A stretch of DNA of 26,745 nucleotides from JAYOEY01 sp038120295 (GCA_038120295.1 JAYOLL010000033.1:1-26745), one strand, 5' to 3'. Positions 14,848-23,824 are shown, numbered from the stretch's first letter. The notes: generated by a model from the sequence alone, not told the origin. Program-made: numbers and translations.

Positions 14848-15735
14848 GTGTCTCTCGTCATCGAAATCGCCAGCATCGTTGCGCCCCTCTTTATCATCGC
14901 GGGCGTCGGCCTGTACTGGGGCCGTTCGGGACGGCCTTTCGATACAAACATGGTCGGCGCGCTGGTGATCAATTTCGCCGTGCCGTGCCTGATCTTCTCG
15001 ACACTGACGAAGCTGGAGGTCTCTCCGGTCGCGTTCGGCGAAATCGCAGGGATATTCTGTATCGCCGTCGCCGTGACGGCGGGCATCGGCGCAATTGCGC
15101 TGAAGCTCATGAAACTCGACGTTTCCGCCTATCTGCCGTCCGTCACCTTCGCCAATAACGGCAATATGGGGCTGCCGCTCTGCCTGTTCGCGTTCGGCGA
15201 GACGGGGCTCGCCCTGGCCATCAGTATTTTCGTCGTATCTGCAACAGTGAACTTTATCGTCGGCAACGCGCTGGTGTCGGGCAGGATGCGGCCCGGGGAA
15301 GTCGCGCGCACGCCGCATCTCTATGTCGTGGCGGCGGCGCTGGCCTTCATGGTCGCTGGCGTCGCCCCGCCCAAATGGCTCGCCAACACCACCAGCCTGC
15401 TTGGCGGCATGTCGATACCGCTGATGCTGCTGGCGCTGGGCGTTTCCCTGTCGCGTCTGCGCGTTTCGGACATGAAGCGCGCGCTGGTTCTGTCGATTAT
15501 CAGGTTGGGTTTCGGCTTCGCGATCGGTATCGGACTCGCCTGGGTCTTCGATCTTGAAGGGGCCCTGCGCGGGGTGCTCATCCTGCAATGCGCGATGCCG
15601 ACCGCTGTGCTCAACTATATTCTCGCCGCCCGCTATAACCGGGAGGACGAGGCGGTGGCGGGTGTCATCGTGGCATCGACGGCGATCTCCTTCGCCACCC
15701 TGCCGCTGCTGATCTGGTTCGTGCTGCCGTCCTGA
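14848..15735 (+). CDS. AEC-family (auxin efflux carrier-like) membrane transporter
   Basis: A 295-residue polytopic membrane protein with about ten hydrophobic segments in the two five-helix halves typical of the AEC/MdcF family. Recognisable blocks are VINFAVPCLIFSTLTKLE in the first half, FANNGNMGLPLCLFAFGE at the break in the middle of the first repeat, and the corresponding second half with GMSIPLMLLALGVSLSRLR and LQCAMPTAVLNYILAARYNR. Members transport carboxylates such as malonate or malate, and other organic acids. The start is a GTG at 14848, just before the first membrane segment; no good Shine-Dalgarno is visible. It is divergent from the Pht5-like operon with a 111-base gap, so an organic-acid role alongside that operon is possible. 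Confidence 0.88.
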   Translation: MSLVIEIASIVAPLFIIAGVGLYWGRSGRPFDTNMVGALVINFAVPCLIFSTLTKLEVSPVAFGEIAGIFCIAVAVTAGIGAIALKLMKLDVSAYLPSVTFANNGNMGLPLCLFAFGETGLALAISIFVVSATVNFIVGNALVSGRMRPGEVARTPHLYVVAAALAFMVAGVAPPKWLANTTSLLGGMSIPLMLLALGVSLSRLRVSDMKRALVLSIIRLGFGFAIGIGLAWVFDLEGALRGVLILQCAMPTAVLNYILAARYNREDEAVAGVIVASTAISFATLPLLIWFVLPS

Positions 15736-15760
15736 ACCGGTCCAGGCCGCAACCGGTTCA
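15733..15760. terminator. Hairpin between convergent AEC and SDR genes
   Basis: TGAACCGGT (15733-15741) pairs perfectly with ACCGGTTCA (15752-15760) across a 10-base loop. It begins at the stop codon of the AEC gene and lies just before the stop of the convergent SDR. No T-run follows on either strand, so it may act as an mRNA end-stabilising or Rho-assisted structure rather than an intrinsic terminator. Confidence 0.35.
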
Positions 15761-15766
15761 AAGCAT

Positions 15767-16525
15767 TCAGTGCGCCACCGAGCCGCCATCGACGCAGAGT
15801 GTCTGGCCGGTGATAAAGTCGCTGTCGCGCGAGACCAAGAATATTGCCGTACCGACCAGATCCTCCGGCTCTTCCGGCCGTTTGATGCAGCGCCCCGCGA
15901 TATTGGCATCGATATGCTGCTGCGCGAACTGCCCCTCGTTGAGTACGGCTTCGCTGGCGGTCAGGCCCGGTGCAATGGCGTTCACGCAGATATTGTCGTC
16001 GCCGACTTCGCGCGCGACCGCGCGGGTCATGGCGATGATCGCGCCCTTCGACGTGACGTAGTGAAGCTGCATCGGCGTCCCCTTGAACACGGTGCCGGAC
16101 GCGATATTGACGATCTTTCCGTATTTCTGCTCCCGCATCACCGGCACCACGGCGCGTGTCATCTGCCAGACGCCGCGGATATTGACGCGCATTACGGCGT
16201 CGAATTCGTCAATATCGATCTCCTCGAACCGCCGCCGCTTGAGCTTGCCGAACAGCGCGGCGTTGTTGATCAGCCCGTCGATCCGCCCGTAGGCGGATTT
16301 CGTTCTGTCGACCAGTTCGGCGATCTGCGCTTCGTCGGTTACATCGGAGACGATGCCGATCGCATTGCCGCCCGCCGCGACAATTTCGTCGACCAGCGGG
16401 GCGGGGTCGAGAACATCGCTGGCAACGATATTGGCGCCTTCTTCGGCCAGTCCGCGGGCATAGGCGGCGCCGATCCCCTGTGCGGCGCCCGTAACAATAA
16501 CCGTGTTCCCTTCGAGGATACCCAT
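15767..16525 (-). CDS. Short-chain dehydrogenase/reductase (classical SDR)
   Basis: A 252-residue classical SDR with a complete active site: the TGAAQGIG cofactor loop (12-19), NNAA at 87-90, and the catalytic tetrad N115, S143, Y156 and K160 (YVTSK). An aspartate ends the second strand (D37 in ASDV), predicting NAD(H) over NADP(H). The C-terminal SRDSDFITGQTLCVDGG block is canonical. The substrate is unknown. It is convergent with the AEC transporter and divergent from the histidine kinase. Confidence 0.93.
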   Translation of the reverse strand: MGILEGNTVIVTGAAQGIGAAYARGLAEEGANIVASDVLDPAPLVDEIVAAGGNAIGIVSDVTDEAQIAELVDRTKSAYGRIDGLINNAALFGKLKRRRFEEIDIDEFDAVMRVNIRGVWQMTRAVVPVMREQKYGKIVNIASGTVFKGTPMQLHYVTSKGAIIAMTRAVAREVGDDNICVNAIAPGLTASEAVLNEGQFAQQHIDANIAGRCIKRPEEPEDLVGTAIFLVSRDSDFITGQTLCVDGGSVAH

Positions 16526-16612
16526 AATTGAATTTCTCCGACTAATGGCGAGGTCGCCGCATAGTCGAAGGCCGGGGAGGAACCGTCAAGTTCCGGGAGG
16601 CCCGGCGCTCCA

Positions 16613-16628
16613 TTAACCTTCCGTTAAC
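16613..16628 (+). promoter_or_regulatory. CtrA-type binding site (TTAA-N7-TTAAC)
   Basis: TTAA at 16613 and TTAAC at 16624 are separated by exactly seven bases, matching the full alphaproteobacterial CtrA consensus. It lies 70 bases before the TTG start of the PAS histidine kinase and 88 bases before the start of the divergent SDR. A position close to a promoter of the kinase fits direct CtrA control. Confidence 0.6.
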
Positions 16629-16698
16629 CAGGCCTGCCGTTGAATAAGCGATCCTGGATGAAGCTTCAGGACGAAACGAGATCGAGGGCGCCCGAATC

Positions 16699-18738
16699 TT
16701 GAAAGTATCCCCTATGCAATGCGATGCAGTTGCGACCGAAAGCACTCCACCGGATCGCCAGACACGTACCGAAACAGAACGTTTGCGTGAAGCGCTGGCC
16801 CGCGCCGAAGCCGCGCTCCGGGAGAGCGAGCACTGTTATCGGGGCCTGATCGAGAGTTCCGCGCTAGGTATCCATCTGTCGCGTCTTCCGCAGGGAAGGC
16901 TTTATGTAAACGAGGCGCTGATCAAGCTACTTGGCTACGACTCCTATTACGACCTCGATCGAGTCCCGACATATGAGTTGATTGCGGAGCGCGACCGCGC
17001 ACGGGCAGCCCGATACCGGGAAGAAATTACATCGGGACGAAAGGACAGCGTTCAGTTTGAGTGCGACCTCACATGCAAGGATGGTGCGACCGTTCCGGTC
17101 CACGTGATCCTCAGCAAGATCGTGTGGGAAGGCGAAGATGCTATCCAAAGTACGATCGTCGATATTTCGGAACGGCACCGTTCTGAACGCGAACGCCGCG
17201 AAATCGAGGAAAGGCTCCACGCAATTATCGATAACAGCCCGTCGCTGATCTACCTGAAGGATATCGACTCGCGTGTGCTCCTGATCAACAGGGCCTACCA
17301 ATCGCATTACGGGGTATCGCAGGATGACGCCTATGGGAGCAGGGGACGCGAGTGGCTTTCAGACGAAAGCGTGGAAAAGCTGAGAGAAAACGACCTGAAG
17401 GTCCTGTCGACAGGGAGACCTGTAGAAACCGAGTTCGACAGGATCGACGGCGGTGGAAAACGGGTCCTTATGCAGTCGATCAAGTTTCCGGTCAGGGATG
17501 CCACTGGGTCGATAGTTGGAATCGGCGGTATTTCGTCCGACATTTCGGCGCAGAGACTGGCGGAAGAGGCGCTGACGAGACAATCGGCACTGCTTCAGAC
17601 GACCCTCGATCATATGGTCGAAGGGATCAGCGTTTTCGATGCCGAACTCCGACTGGTTGCTTTCAATCGTGTCTTTATCGATCTGTATGAATTTCCCGAA
17701 GAGCTGATCCGGGCAGGGATAACCTTTGCCGAATTCATCCGTCATCTTGCAGAGGCGGGTCATTACGGAGACGGCGAAATCGACGAAATCGTCCGGACCC
17801 GCGTTGAAAAGGCGCGCGCGGGAATCCATCGGGAATATGAGCGGACCGGTCGCAACGGCCAGGTCATCCGGGTCAGACGCAAACCCCTGCCGGAAGGCGG
17901 CTTCGTCATTACCTATACGGACATCACCGCGCGCAAGCAGGCCGAGGACGCATTGCAACAGTCTGCGGCGCGCGCCGAGGCAGCGAACGTCGCAAAATCG
18001 TCGTTTCTCGCAAATATGAGCCACGAGCTGCGGACGCCGCTGAACGCAATCATCGGGTTCTCGGACGTGCTGTCGAGCGAAATGCTGGGCCCTCTGGGAA
18101 GGGAACAGTATCGGGACTATGCGCAGGATATTCACAACGCAGGGCAGCATCTGCTCAGCCTGATCAACGACATTCTCGATCTGTCCAAGATCGAGGCGGA
18201 AAAAGACGAGCTGCACGAGGAAGAAATCGCGGTTTCGGAAATCGTCGATTCCGCCGTCGCGATGGTGCGCCAGAAAGCCGATGAAAAAGGCCTCAGTCTC
18301 GAATATCGCCTGACGGACGGCGCCTCGACGCTTCTTCTCGATGCGCGCAAGACCCGTCAGATCCTGGTCAATATTCTTTCCAACGCGATCAAGTTCACGG
18401 ATGCCGGCGGTCTGATCACGGTCTCCGCCTGGCCACGGGAAGAGAACGGATTCGTTTTCCAAATTACGGACGCCGGCATCGGAATCGCGCCGGAAGATAT
18501 CGAGACAGCGCTTTCCCAGTTCGGACAGGTTGACGGAAAGCTGAGCCGTAAATACGAGGGCACCGGGCTCGGGCTTCCCCTGACCAAGGCGCTGGTGGAA
18601 CAGCATGGCGGTACGCTGGAACTGCAGAGCGACGTGGGCAAGGGGACGACTGTCACCATCCGCCTGCCGGCGTCTCGCATCGTCTCCATCCGGGCCGGCG
18701 GGCCCGGAGGCATCGAACCGGCGACGGCGATCGGATAG
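16699..18738 (+). CDS. Soluble PAS-PAS-PAS_7 sensor histidine kinase
   Basis: A 679-residue hybrid-free histidine kinase. In order: an N-terminal coiled coil (about 24-46), a first PAS domain (about 46-160), a second PAS (about 165-285, starting HAIIDNSPSLIYLKDID), a PAS_7 domain common in alphaproteobacteria (about 290-410, TLDHMVEGISVFDAELRLVAFN), the dimerisation/phosphoacceptor domain with H442 in SHELRTPLNAIIGFSDVL, and an ATPase domain with N-box NILSNAIKF, G1 DAGIGI and G2 GTGLGL. No transmembrane segment is present, so it senses a cytoplasmic signal. No response regulator gene adjoins it. The TTG at 16699 has GAGGG ten bases upstream; ATG 16714 is an alternative with poorer spacing. 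A CtrA-type site lies upstream. Confidence 0.93.
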   Translation: MKVSPMQCDAVATESTPPDRQTRTETERLREALARAEAALRESEHCYRGLIESSALGIHLSRLPQGRLYVNEALIKLLGYDSYYDLDRVPTYELIAERDRARAARYREEITSGRKDSVQFECDLTCKDGATVPVHVILSKIVWEGEDAIQSTIVDISERHRSERERREIEERLHAIIDNSPSLIYLKDIDSRVLLINRAYQSHYGVSQDDAYGSRGREWLSDESVEKLRENDLKVLSTGRPVETEFDRIDGGGKRVLMQSIKFPVRDATGSIVGIGGISSDISAQRLAEEALTRQSALLQTTLDHMVEGISVFDAELRLVAFNRVFIDLYEFPEELIRAGITFAEFIRHLAEAGHYGDGEIDEIVRTRVEKARAGIHREYERTGRNGQVIRVRRKPLPEGGFVITYTDITARKQAEDALQQSAARAEAANVAKSSFLANMSHELRTPLNAIIGFSDVLSSEMLGPLGREQYRDYAQDIHNAGQHLLSLINDILDLSKIEAEKDELHEEEIAVSEIVDSAVAMVRQKADEKGLSLEYRLTDGASTLLLDARKTRQILVNILSNAIKFTDAGGLITVSAWPREENGFVFQITDAGIGIAPEDIETALSQFGQVDGKLSRKYEGTGLGLPLTKALVEQHGGTLELQSDVGKGTTVTIRLPASRIVSIRAGGPGGIEPATAIG

Positions 18739-18830
18739 CGGGCGCGCCCGACGCAAAAAGTTTTCGGCGGAACTTTCGGTTCTCGTGATTTATTCTCCGA
18801 CCGGTTCGCTGTCTCATCGGAGAATTCGCC

Positions 18831-19892
18831 GTGAATAGCCGGTTCGGGCGCTACGCCCTTATCTGGATCCTGCTGATCCTAACGATCTATGTCGCCGACG
18901 GTTTCGTCCGCAACACGCTGTTTACCGAAGACGAGCCGAGACCGATCGCGCCGCGCGGATCGCTGACCGAGCTGGAGACCTCCACCGTAAGGCTGTTTGA
19001 GAACACGGCACCGTCGGTTGTCTATATCTTCGCCCAGGGAAGCGGTTCGGGCGAACAGGGCGGCGCCGGTTCCGGTTTCATATGGGACCGCGCAGGCCAC
19101 GTCGTGACGAATCATCACGTTATCGCCAACGCGCAGCGCATCGCGGCCCGGCTCGATACCGGCGAAGTGGTAACCGCCCGGCTGGTCGGCTCCGCTCCCG
19201 ATTACGACCTCGCCGTGGTGCGTCTGCTGGAAGCCCGGACAACGCGACGGCCCATCCCGTTGGGCGACTCGAAATCGCTGAAGGTCGGCCAGTCAGTGTT
19301 CGCCATCGGCAACCCGTTCGGTCTCAGCCGGACGCTCACCTCGGGCATCATCAGCGCGCTCGACCGGCGTCTGCCGACCGCGGACAACCGGGAAGTCGCC
19401 GGAGTGATCCAGACCGACGCGGCGATCAACCCCGGCAACTCCGGCGGGCCGCTGGTGGATTCGGCGGGCCGTCTGATCGGCGTCAACACCGCGATCCTCT
19501 CGGAATCGGGTTCGTCCGCCGGGATCGGGTTCGCCGTACCGGTCGACGTGGTCAACCGGATCGTGCCGCAACTCATCAAGGACGGGCGCGTGCCGCGGCC
19601 CGGCATCGGCATCACCGTCCTGCCGGAGGAACTTGCCGCCAGGATCGGCGTTGAAGGACTCGTCGTCGCCGATGTGCTGCCGGGGGGTGCGGCGGCAAAG
19701 GCCGGGCTCGCCGGCGTAACGGGGCAGCGCGTCGTCGACGTGATCACCCAAGTCGACGGCGAGCCGGTGCATACGCTGGCCGCATTCGCCGCAGCGCTGG
19801 ACCGGATCGGAATCGGCGGGAAGGCCAACCTGACGGTTCTGCGCGACGGAAACCGACGCACCGTCACCGTGACAGTGATCGATATTTCCTGA
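18831..19892 (+). CDS. Membrane-anchored trypsin-like serine protease with PDZ domain (HtrA/DegS type)
   Basis: A 353-residue DegS-like protease with an N-terminal membrane anchor (about 8-24), a trypsin-like domain and one C-terminal PDZ domain (about 255-350). The catalytic triad is intact: H96 in TNHHVI, D126 in DYDLAV and S204 in GNSGGPL. One PDZ domain and an uncleaved anchor resemble DegS rather than DegP, so periplasmic regulatory proteolysis or envelope quality control is likely. The start is GTG 18831 with GGAGA about 8 bases upstream; the next in-frame starts would remove the anchor. It follows the kinase by 92 bases and is probably transcribed separately. Confidence 0.92.
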   Translation: MNSRFGRYALIWILLILTIYVADGFVRNTLFTEDEPRPIAPRGSLTELETSTVRLFENTAPSVVYIFAQGSGSGEQGGAGSGFIWDRAGHVVTNHHVIANAQRIAARLDTGEVVTARLVGSAPDYDLAVVRLLEARTTRRPIPLGDSKSLKVGQSVFAIGNPFGLSRTLTSGIISALDRRLPTADNREVAGVIQTDAAINPGNSGGPLVDSAGRLIGVNTAILSESGSSAGIGFAVPVDVVNRIVPQLIKDGRVPRPGIGITVLPEELAARIGVEGLVVADVLPGGAAAKAGLAGVTGQRVVDVITQVDGEPVHTLAAFAAALDRIGIGGKANLTVLRDGNRRTVTVTVIDIS

Positions 19893-19966
19893 AACCGGCA
19901 TGATGATTTAGGATAAGCGCCCGCACGAAAGCGCGCCGTTACGAAGACGAAGGAAGGAACGAAGCG

Positions 19967-21025
19967 ATGTTTCCACGGAATTTCTGGTATGTCGCCGCCT
20001 GGGATCACGAAGTCCGCCGTCAGGAGCTGTTCCGGCGGACCATCTGCAACGAGGCGGTCGTGTTCTATCGCAAGGAGGATGGGACGCCGGCTGCGCTGGA
20101 GGATCGCTGCTGTCACCGTCACATGCCGCTGTCGGACGGCATCCTCAAGGGCGACAATATCGAGTGCCTCTATCACGGGCTGCTCTACGATCCGTCGGGA
20201 ACCTGCATCAATGTCCCGAGCCAGACAAACATTCCGCCGGAAGCGAAAGTAAAATCGTATCCCGTCGTCGAACGCTATCACTGGGTCTGGATCTGGATGG
20301 GCGATCCGGCGCTGGCCGATCCCGATCTGATCGAAGATTTCCACTGGATGGACGACCCGAACTGGCGCGCCAAGGGCACACGGCTGTCGCTGGAGGGCAA
20401 CTACATGCTGCTGGTCGATAACCTGCTCGACCTCACGCACCTGCAGTTCGTGCACGCGACCACGCTCGGCACCAATGCGATTTCGGCCGCGCCGATCACC
20501 ACCGACCGGGAGGACAATCTGGTCCGGGTAACGCGCTGGATCATGGACAGCCCGCCGCCGCCCTTTTTCCAGAAGGCAGGCGGGTTCGCCGCCGATCTGC
20601 ATATCGACCGCTGGCAGATCATCGAATACACGCCGCCCGGATTCGTGCGGCTCGATGTCGGCGGCGCGCCCACCGGCACCGGCGCGCGCGAAGGCGACCG
20701 CAGCCAGGGCATTTCGATGCGCAATCTCAACGCCATCACGCCGGAAACGGACACGACGACGCATTACTTCTGGGCGCAGGCGCACGATTTCCAGATCGAT
20801 GACCCGACCGTGACGGAACTGCTCTACCAGCAGGTCTGGACGGCGTTCCAGGAAGACCTGTTCGTGATCAAGAAACAACAGGAAAACATTTCCGCATTTG
20901 GCGACGGCATGGCTGACCAGGTCGATTTCAACCAGGACTCGGGAGGGATCCAGGCGCGGCGCATCGTCGACCGTATCATCGGAGAAGAACAGGAAGGCGC
21001 AAAAACGGTCCGCGCGGTGAGCTGA
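19967..21025 (+). CDS. Rieske 2Fe-2S aromatic oxygenase/O-demethylase subunit (VanA-like)
   Basis: A 352-residue Rieske non-heme iron oxygenase of the vanillate O-demethylase/phenoxybenzoate type. The Rieske cluster ligands are C48-x-H50 and C67-x2-H70 (CLYH). The mononuclear iron site is D155-x2-H158-x4-H163 (DLTHLQFVH). D155 is the bridging aspartate for electron transfer between subunits, and a later QEDLF block carries the probable third iron ligand. It would oxidise or demethylate an aromatic or related substrate using electrons from a separate reductase. No VanB-type reductase is in the window. ATG 19967 follows AGGAAGG. The stop is only 2 bases before phnN, implying an operon. Confidence 0.92.
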   Translation: MFPRNFWYVAAWDHEVRRQELFRRTICNEAVVFYRKEDGTPAALEDRCCHRHMPLSDGILKGDNIECLYHGLLYDPSGTCINVPSQTNIPPEAKVKSYPVVERYHWVWIWMGDPALADPDLIEDFHWMDDPNWRAKGTRLSLEGNYMLLVDNLLDLTHLQFVHATTLGTNAISAAPITTDREDNLVRVTRWIMDSPPPPFFQKAGGFAADLHIDRWQIIEYTPPGFVRLDVGGAPTGTGAREGDRSQGISMRNLNAITPETDTTTHYFWAQAHDFQIDDPTVTELLYQQVWTAFQEDLFVIKKQQENISAFGDGMADQVDFNQDSGGIQARRIVDRIIGEEQEGAKTVRAVS

Positions 21026-21027
21026 AG

Positions 21028-21576
21028 ATGCCCCGCGGCACGCTGTTCCTGATCGTGGGACCCAGCGGCGCCGGCAAGGACAGTTTGCTCCGGGGCGCCC
21101 AGGAAACGCTCGCCGGGAACGATGACTACGTGTTCGCCCGGCGCGTCATTACCCGCGAGGCGGACCCCGAGCGCGAAGACCATGACAGCCTGACCAGGAA
21201 GGAATTCGCCCAGGCCGCGAAAAAGAAGGCGTTCATGGCCGCATGGAATGCCTACGACACCGATTACGGCATTCCTGTCGGGTACGCGAAAGAGCTGGAG
21301 CAAGGCCGGCACGTCGTCGCCAATGTCTCGCGCGAGGCGGTCGGCGAAATCGCAGCGCATTACCGACCGGTCTGCGTTATCCAGGTTACCGCGCCCGCGG
21401 ATATCCTTGAAAAACGCCTGGCTGCGCGCGGCGACGAAAAGGACGCAGCAAGGCGGCTGTCCCGCACCGCGCGGTTGCCGGACCATATTTCGGTGGTGCA
21501 TCTGCTGAATGCCGGCTCGCCGGAAAAAGGCGTGGACCGGATGGTGCGCCTGCTGACGATTCATGCGGTCGCCTGA
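21028..21576 (+). CDS. phnN: Ribose 1,5-bisphosphate phosphokinase PhnN
   Basis: A 182-residue P-loop kinase, the standard length for PhnN, which phosphorylates ribose 1,5-bisphosphate to PRPP in phosphonate breakdown by the C-P lyase pathway. The P-loop GPSGAGKDSL (11-20), the following RRVITREADP, and the guanylate-kinase-like body with AWNAYDTDYGIP and ANVSREAV are characteristic. There is no phn gene cluster around it: the neighbour upstream, with only two bases between, is a Rieske oxygenase. Low-level PRPP supply independent of phosphonates is known for PhnN. A guanylate kinase-like enzyme is the alternative, but the RRVITR and KDS features favour PhnN. Confidence 0.9.
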   Translation: MPRGTLFLIVGPSGAGKDSLLRGAQETLAGNDDYVFARRVITREADPEREDHDSLTRKEFAQAAKKKAFMAAWNAYDTDYGIPVGYAKELEQGRHVVANVSREAVGEIAAHYRPVCVIQVTAPADILEKRLAARGDEKDAARRLSRTARLPDHISVVHLLNAGSPEKGVDRMVRLLTIHAVA

Positions 21577-21594
21577 AAACCACGCCTGGTTTTT
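21576..21594 (+). terminator. Possible weak terminator after phnN
   Basis: AAAACCA (21576-21582) pairs with TGGTTTT (21587-21593) across CGCC, with one further T. It is AT-rich with a short T-tract and starts at the last base of the phnN stop codon. Low confidence. Confidence 0.35.
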
Positions 21595-21704
21595 GAAACG
21601 AATTCAAGCCCCCGGTGATATGGTCTAGGCTGACCGGATACTGAGACGATCTGGAGAGTGCGGGGCTCACCGGTTCGGCAAATTTTTTTGAAAGGATGCA
21701 ATCG

Positions 21705-22727
21705 ATGAAAAAGACATTGATCGGAATCTCCGCTGTCGCCGCTTTTACAATGGCGGGCGGCGCAGCCATGGCCCAGAGCGCGGGCGATTTCTACAAGGAG
21801 AAGAAGCTTACGATCTATATCGGGGTTTCGCCGGGCGGGATTTACGGCACCTTCGCCCACATGCTGTCGAAGCATATTTCGAAACATATCCCGAACAACC
21901 CGTCCGCGGTGATTACGGTCCTTCGGGGCGCCGGCGGCACCAAGGCGCTGAACTACGTTTATAACGTCGCGGCGCAGGACGGGTCTGTCGCGATAACGCC
22001 GAATGCAGGCGTCACCAAGCGCGTGCTGTTGAAGATCGGCAAGCCGAAATACGATCCGGCCAAATGGCAGTGGCTCGGCGGCTGGGGCGAAGCGACCAAC
22101 ACGGTGACCATTCGCAAGGATGCCGGCGTCAGTTCGCTCAAGGAAGCGATGCAGAAAGAGGTGGTGCTGGGCGCCATCGGCCGGTCGTCGAACACCTACA
22201 TGATCCCGGCGCTGATGAACAACACGATCGACACCAAATTCAAGATCATCACCGGTTATCGCGGCGGCTCGCCGATCCGCAAGGCGATCGAGACCGGCGA
22301 GCTGCACGGCTGGTCGGGCCAGTGGCTGGGCTGGAAGCTGCGCAAGGCGGACTGGGTCCGTGACGGCAAGATCGTCAACCTGGTCCAGATGGCGTCGAAG
22401 AAGGACCCGGACCTGCCGAACGTGCCCTTGCTTTCGGAGTTCGCGACGAACGAAGAACAGCGCTGGATGTTCGAGTTCGTCCAGACCGGCATTGGCGACA
22501 AGGCCTTTATCGCCGCGCCGGGCGTCCCGAAGGAGCGGGCGGCCCTGCTATCGAAGGCCTATATGGCGACGCTGGCCGACAAGACGTTCCTCGCCGAAAT
22601 GACCAAGCGGAGCTACACCATCGATCCGATCGAAGGTTCGGTGATTACCGCCTGGGTGAAGAAGCTGATGACGACCCCGAAAGACAGGGTCGACAATCTG
22701 CGCAGGGCCATGGGGCTGATCAAATAG
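21705..22727 (+). CDS. Periplasmic solute receptor of the TTT/TctC (Bug) type
   Basis: A 340-residue secreted solute-binding protein with a signal peptide (MKKTLIGISAVAAFTMAGGAAMAQ, cleavage after AMA). The mature start DFYKEKKLTIYIGVSPGGIYGTFAHMLSKHI and the RGAGGTKALNYVYN block resemble tripartite tricarboxylate transporter receptors, which bind carboxylates and other organic anions. The start is ATG 21705, 8 bases after AAAGGA; the in-frame ATG at 21696 overlaps that Shine-Dalgarno. No TctA/TctB membrane genes are present, as is common for orphan receptors of this family. A well-formed terminator follows directly. Confidence 0.87.
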   Translation: MKKTLIGISAVAAFTMAGGAAMAQSAGDFYKEKKLTIYIGVSPGGIYGTFAHMLSKHISKHIPNNPSAVITVLRGAGGTKALNYVYNVAAQDGSVAITPNAGVTKRVLLKIGKPKYDPAKWQWLGGWGEATNTVTIRKDAGVSSLKEAMQKEVVLGAIGRSSNTYMIPALMNNTIDTKFKIITGYRGGSPIRKAIETGELHGWSGQWLGWKLRKADWVRDGKIVNLVQMASKKDPDLPNVPLLSEFATNEEQRWMFEFVQTGIGDKAFIAAPGVPKERAALLSKAYMATLADKTFLAEMTKRSYTIDPIEGSVITAWVKKLMTTPKDRVDNLRRAMGLIK

Positions 22728-22751
22728 GCCGATCCTGAGAAGCCGAAATTA

Positions 22752-22779
22752 GGGGCGGGTCCAGGACCCGCCCTTTTTT
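22752..22779 (+). terminator. Strong Rho-independent terminator
   Basis: GGGCGGGT (22753-22760) and ACCCGCCC (22766-22773) form an 8-base-pair GC-rich stem with a 5-base loop, followed by six Ts (22774-22779). It ends the solute-receptor gene and lies 8 bases from the stop of the convergent VOC gene. Confidence 0.9.
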
Positions 22780-22787
22780 GTGCGACG

Positions 22788-23738
22788 TTACTGTTTGCCG
22801 GCCGCCGACATGGAGGGCCGGACGCGCACGTCGTCGGGGTTGGGAATGCCGTCGACCAGATGCCATTCCGAGAACCGGTTGATCCGGTAGTTATGGACCT
22901 TCCAGTTCTTTGTAGCGACATCGGAATCGGCAAAATATTCGACAGCCCCGTCACACGGATTTTTGAAGTACCAGAAATAGGCCGACGATACCGGGTGCCG
23001 GCCGGGGCCGACCTCGGTCGCCCAGCCCTTGCGGTCGAACGCCCTGCCGCCGCCGAACACCTCGTGAATGTCGCGGACCTCGTAGGCGGTGTGGTGATAG
23101 CGGAGATTGCCCGCCTCGCTCCAGATCAGGAACATGTTGTGGTGCTGGCTTGTCTCGGCGCAGCGCAGGAAGACCGCCGCCCCGCCCGCGTAGCGGTCGG
23201 ATACCCAGAAGCCGAGCCGGTCCCTGTAGAAATGCTCGGCCGCCTTGATGTCCGGCAGTACGAAACCGATATGGCCCATCCGGATCGGCGTCGCGCGGTC
23301 GTAAAAAGTGCTGAGTTGATCGAGCCGTTCCGTCATGTCGTAGGAATTCATCTTCGTACGCGCCTGCGACGCGTTCTTCTTCGGCTTCCACAGCGTGAAG
23401 CCGAGCCCGATTCCGGCGGGGTCGTAACAGTGGATCGTGCCGTCCGCGTCGACCGTGACCTCGCGATCCTTTTCCAGCTCGCGCCGGATCTTCGCCAGAT
23501 GGGATTTGGAGGAAACGCCCCAGATCATCTCGCGGAAATTCATCCCGTCGCGCGCCGGTTTGGGCAGCAGCCTGCTCGACGGCGGCCGCAGCATGACCCG
23601 CGATCCTGCCGATGTCTGGAAAACCGCACCGGCGCGGCTGTCGCTGATTTTCTTCAGGCCCCAGTCGGCGAAGAACGCCTTCGATGTCTTCATGTCGGGG
23701 GCGGCAAAAACATTGGCGTAAAGCCCTGTGATCGCCAT
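22788..23738 (-). CDS. VOC-family (glyoxalase/type I extradiol dioxygenase-like) protein
   Basis: A 316-residue protein made of two vicinal-oxygen-chelate modules, the length and layout of type I extradiol dioxygenases. The metal site in the C-terminal half is complete: H156 in MGHIGFV, H216 in RYHHTAYEV and E267 in GAVEYFAD. The N-terminal module begins TGLYANVFAAPDMKTSKAFF. Extradiol cleavage of a catechol-type ring is likely, but other VOC reactions are possible. It reads towards the solute receptor and ends against its terminator. With the Rieske oxygenase and the Pht5-like proteins it suggests aromatic catabolism in this stretch, though not one operon. Confidence 0.88.
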   Translation of the reverse strand: MAITGLYANVFAAPDMKTSKAFFADWGLKKISDSRAGAVFQTSAGSRVMLRPPSSRLLPKPARDGMNFREMIWGVSSKSHLAKIRRELEKDREVTVDADGTIHCYDPAGIGLGFTLWKPKKNASQARTKMNSYDMTERLDQLSTFYDRATPIRMGHIGFVLPDIKAAEHFYRDRLGFWVSDRYAGGAAVFLRCAETSQHHNMFLIWSEAGNLRYHHTAYEVRDIHEVFGGGRAFDRKGWATEVGPGRHPVSSAYFWYFKNPCDGAVEYFADSDVATKNWKVHNYRINRFSEWHLVDGIPNPDDVRVRPSMSAAGKQ

Positions 23739-23824
23739 GGCATGGCTCCTTATTCTGCGGGTGGGGACAGCGTAGGAATTCAGCGGAAGGGCATCAAGTG
23801 TAAAGCCAGTAAATCTTGCACCGT

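Noticed and set aside
19202..20878. 558-codon minus-strand open frame
   Set aside because: It spans the antisense of two well-supported genes (HtrA-type protease and Rieske oxygenase) and shows no recognisable domain.
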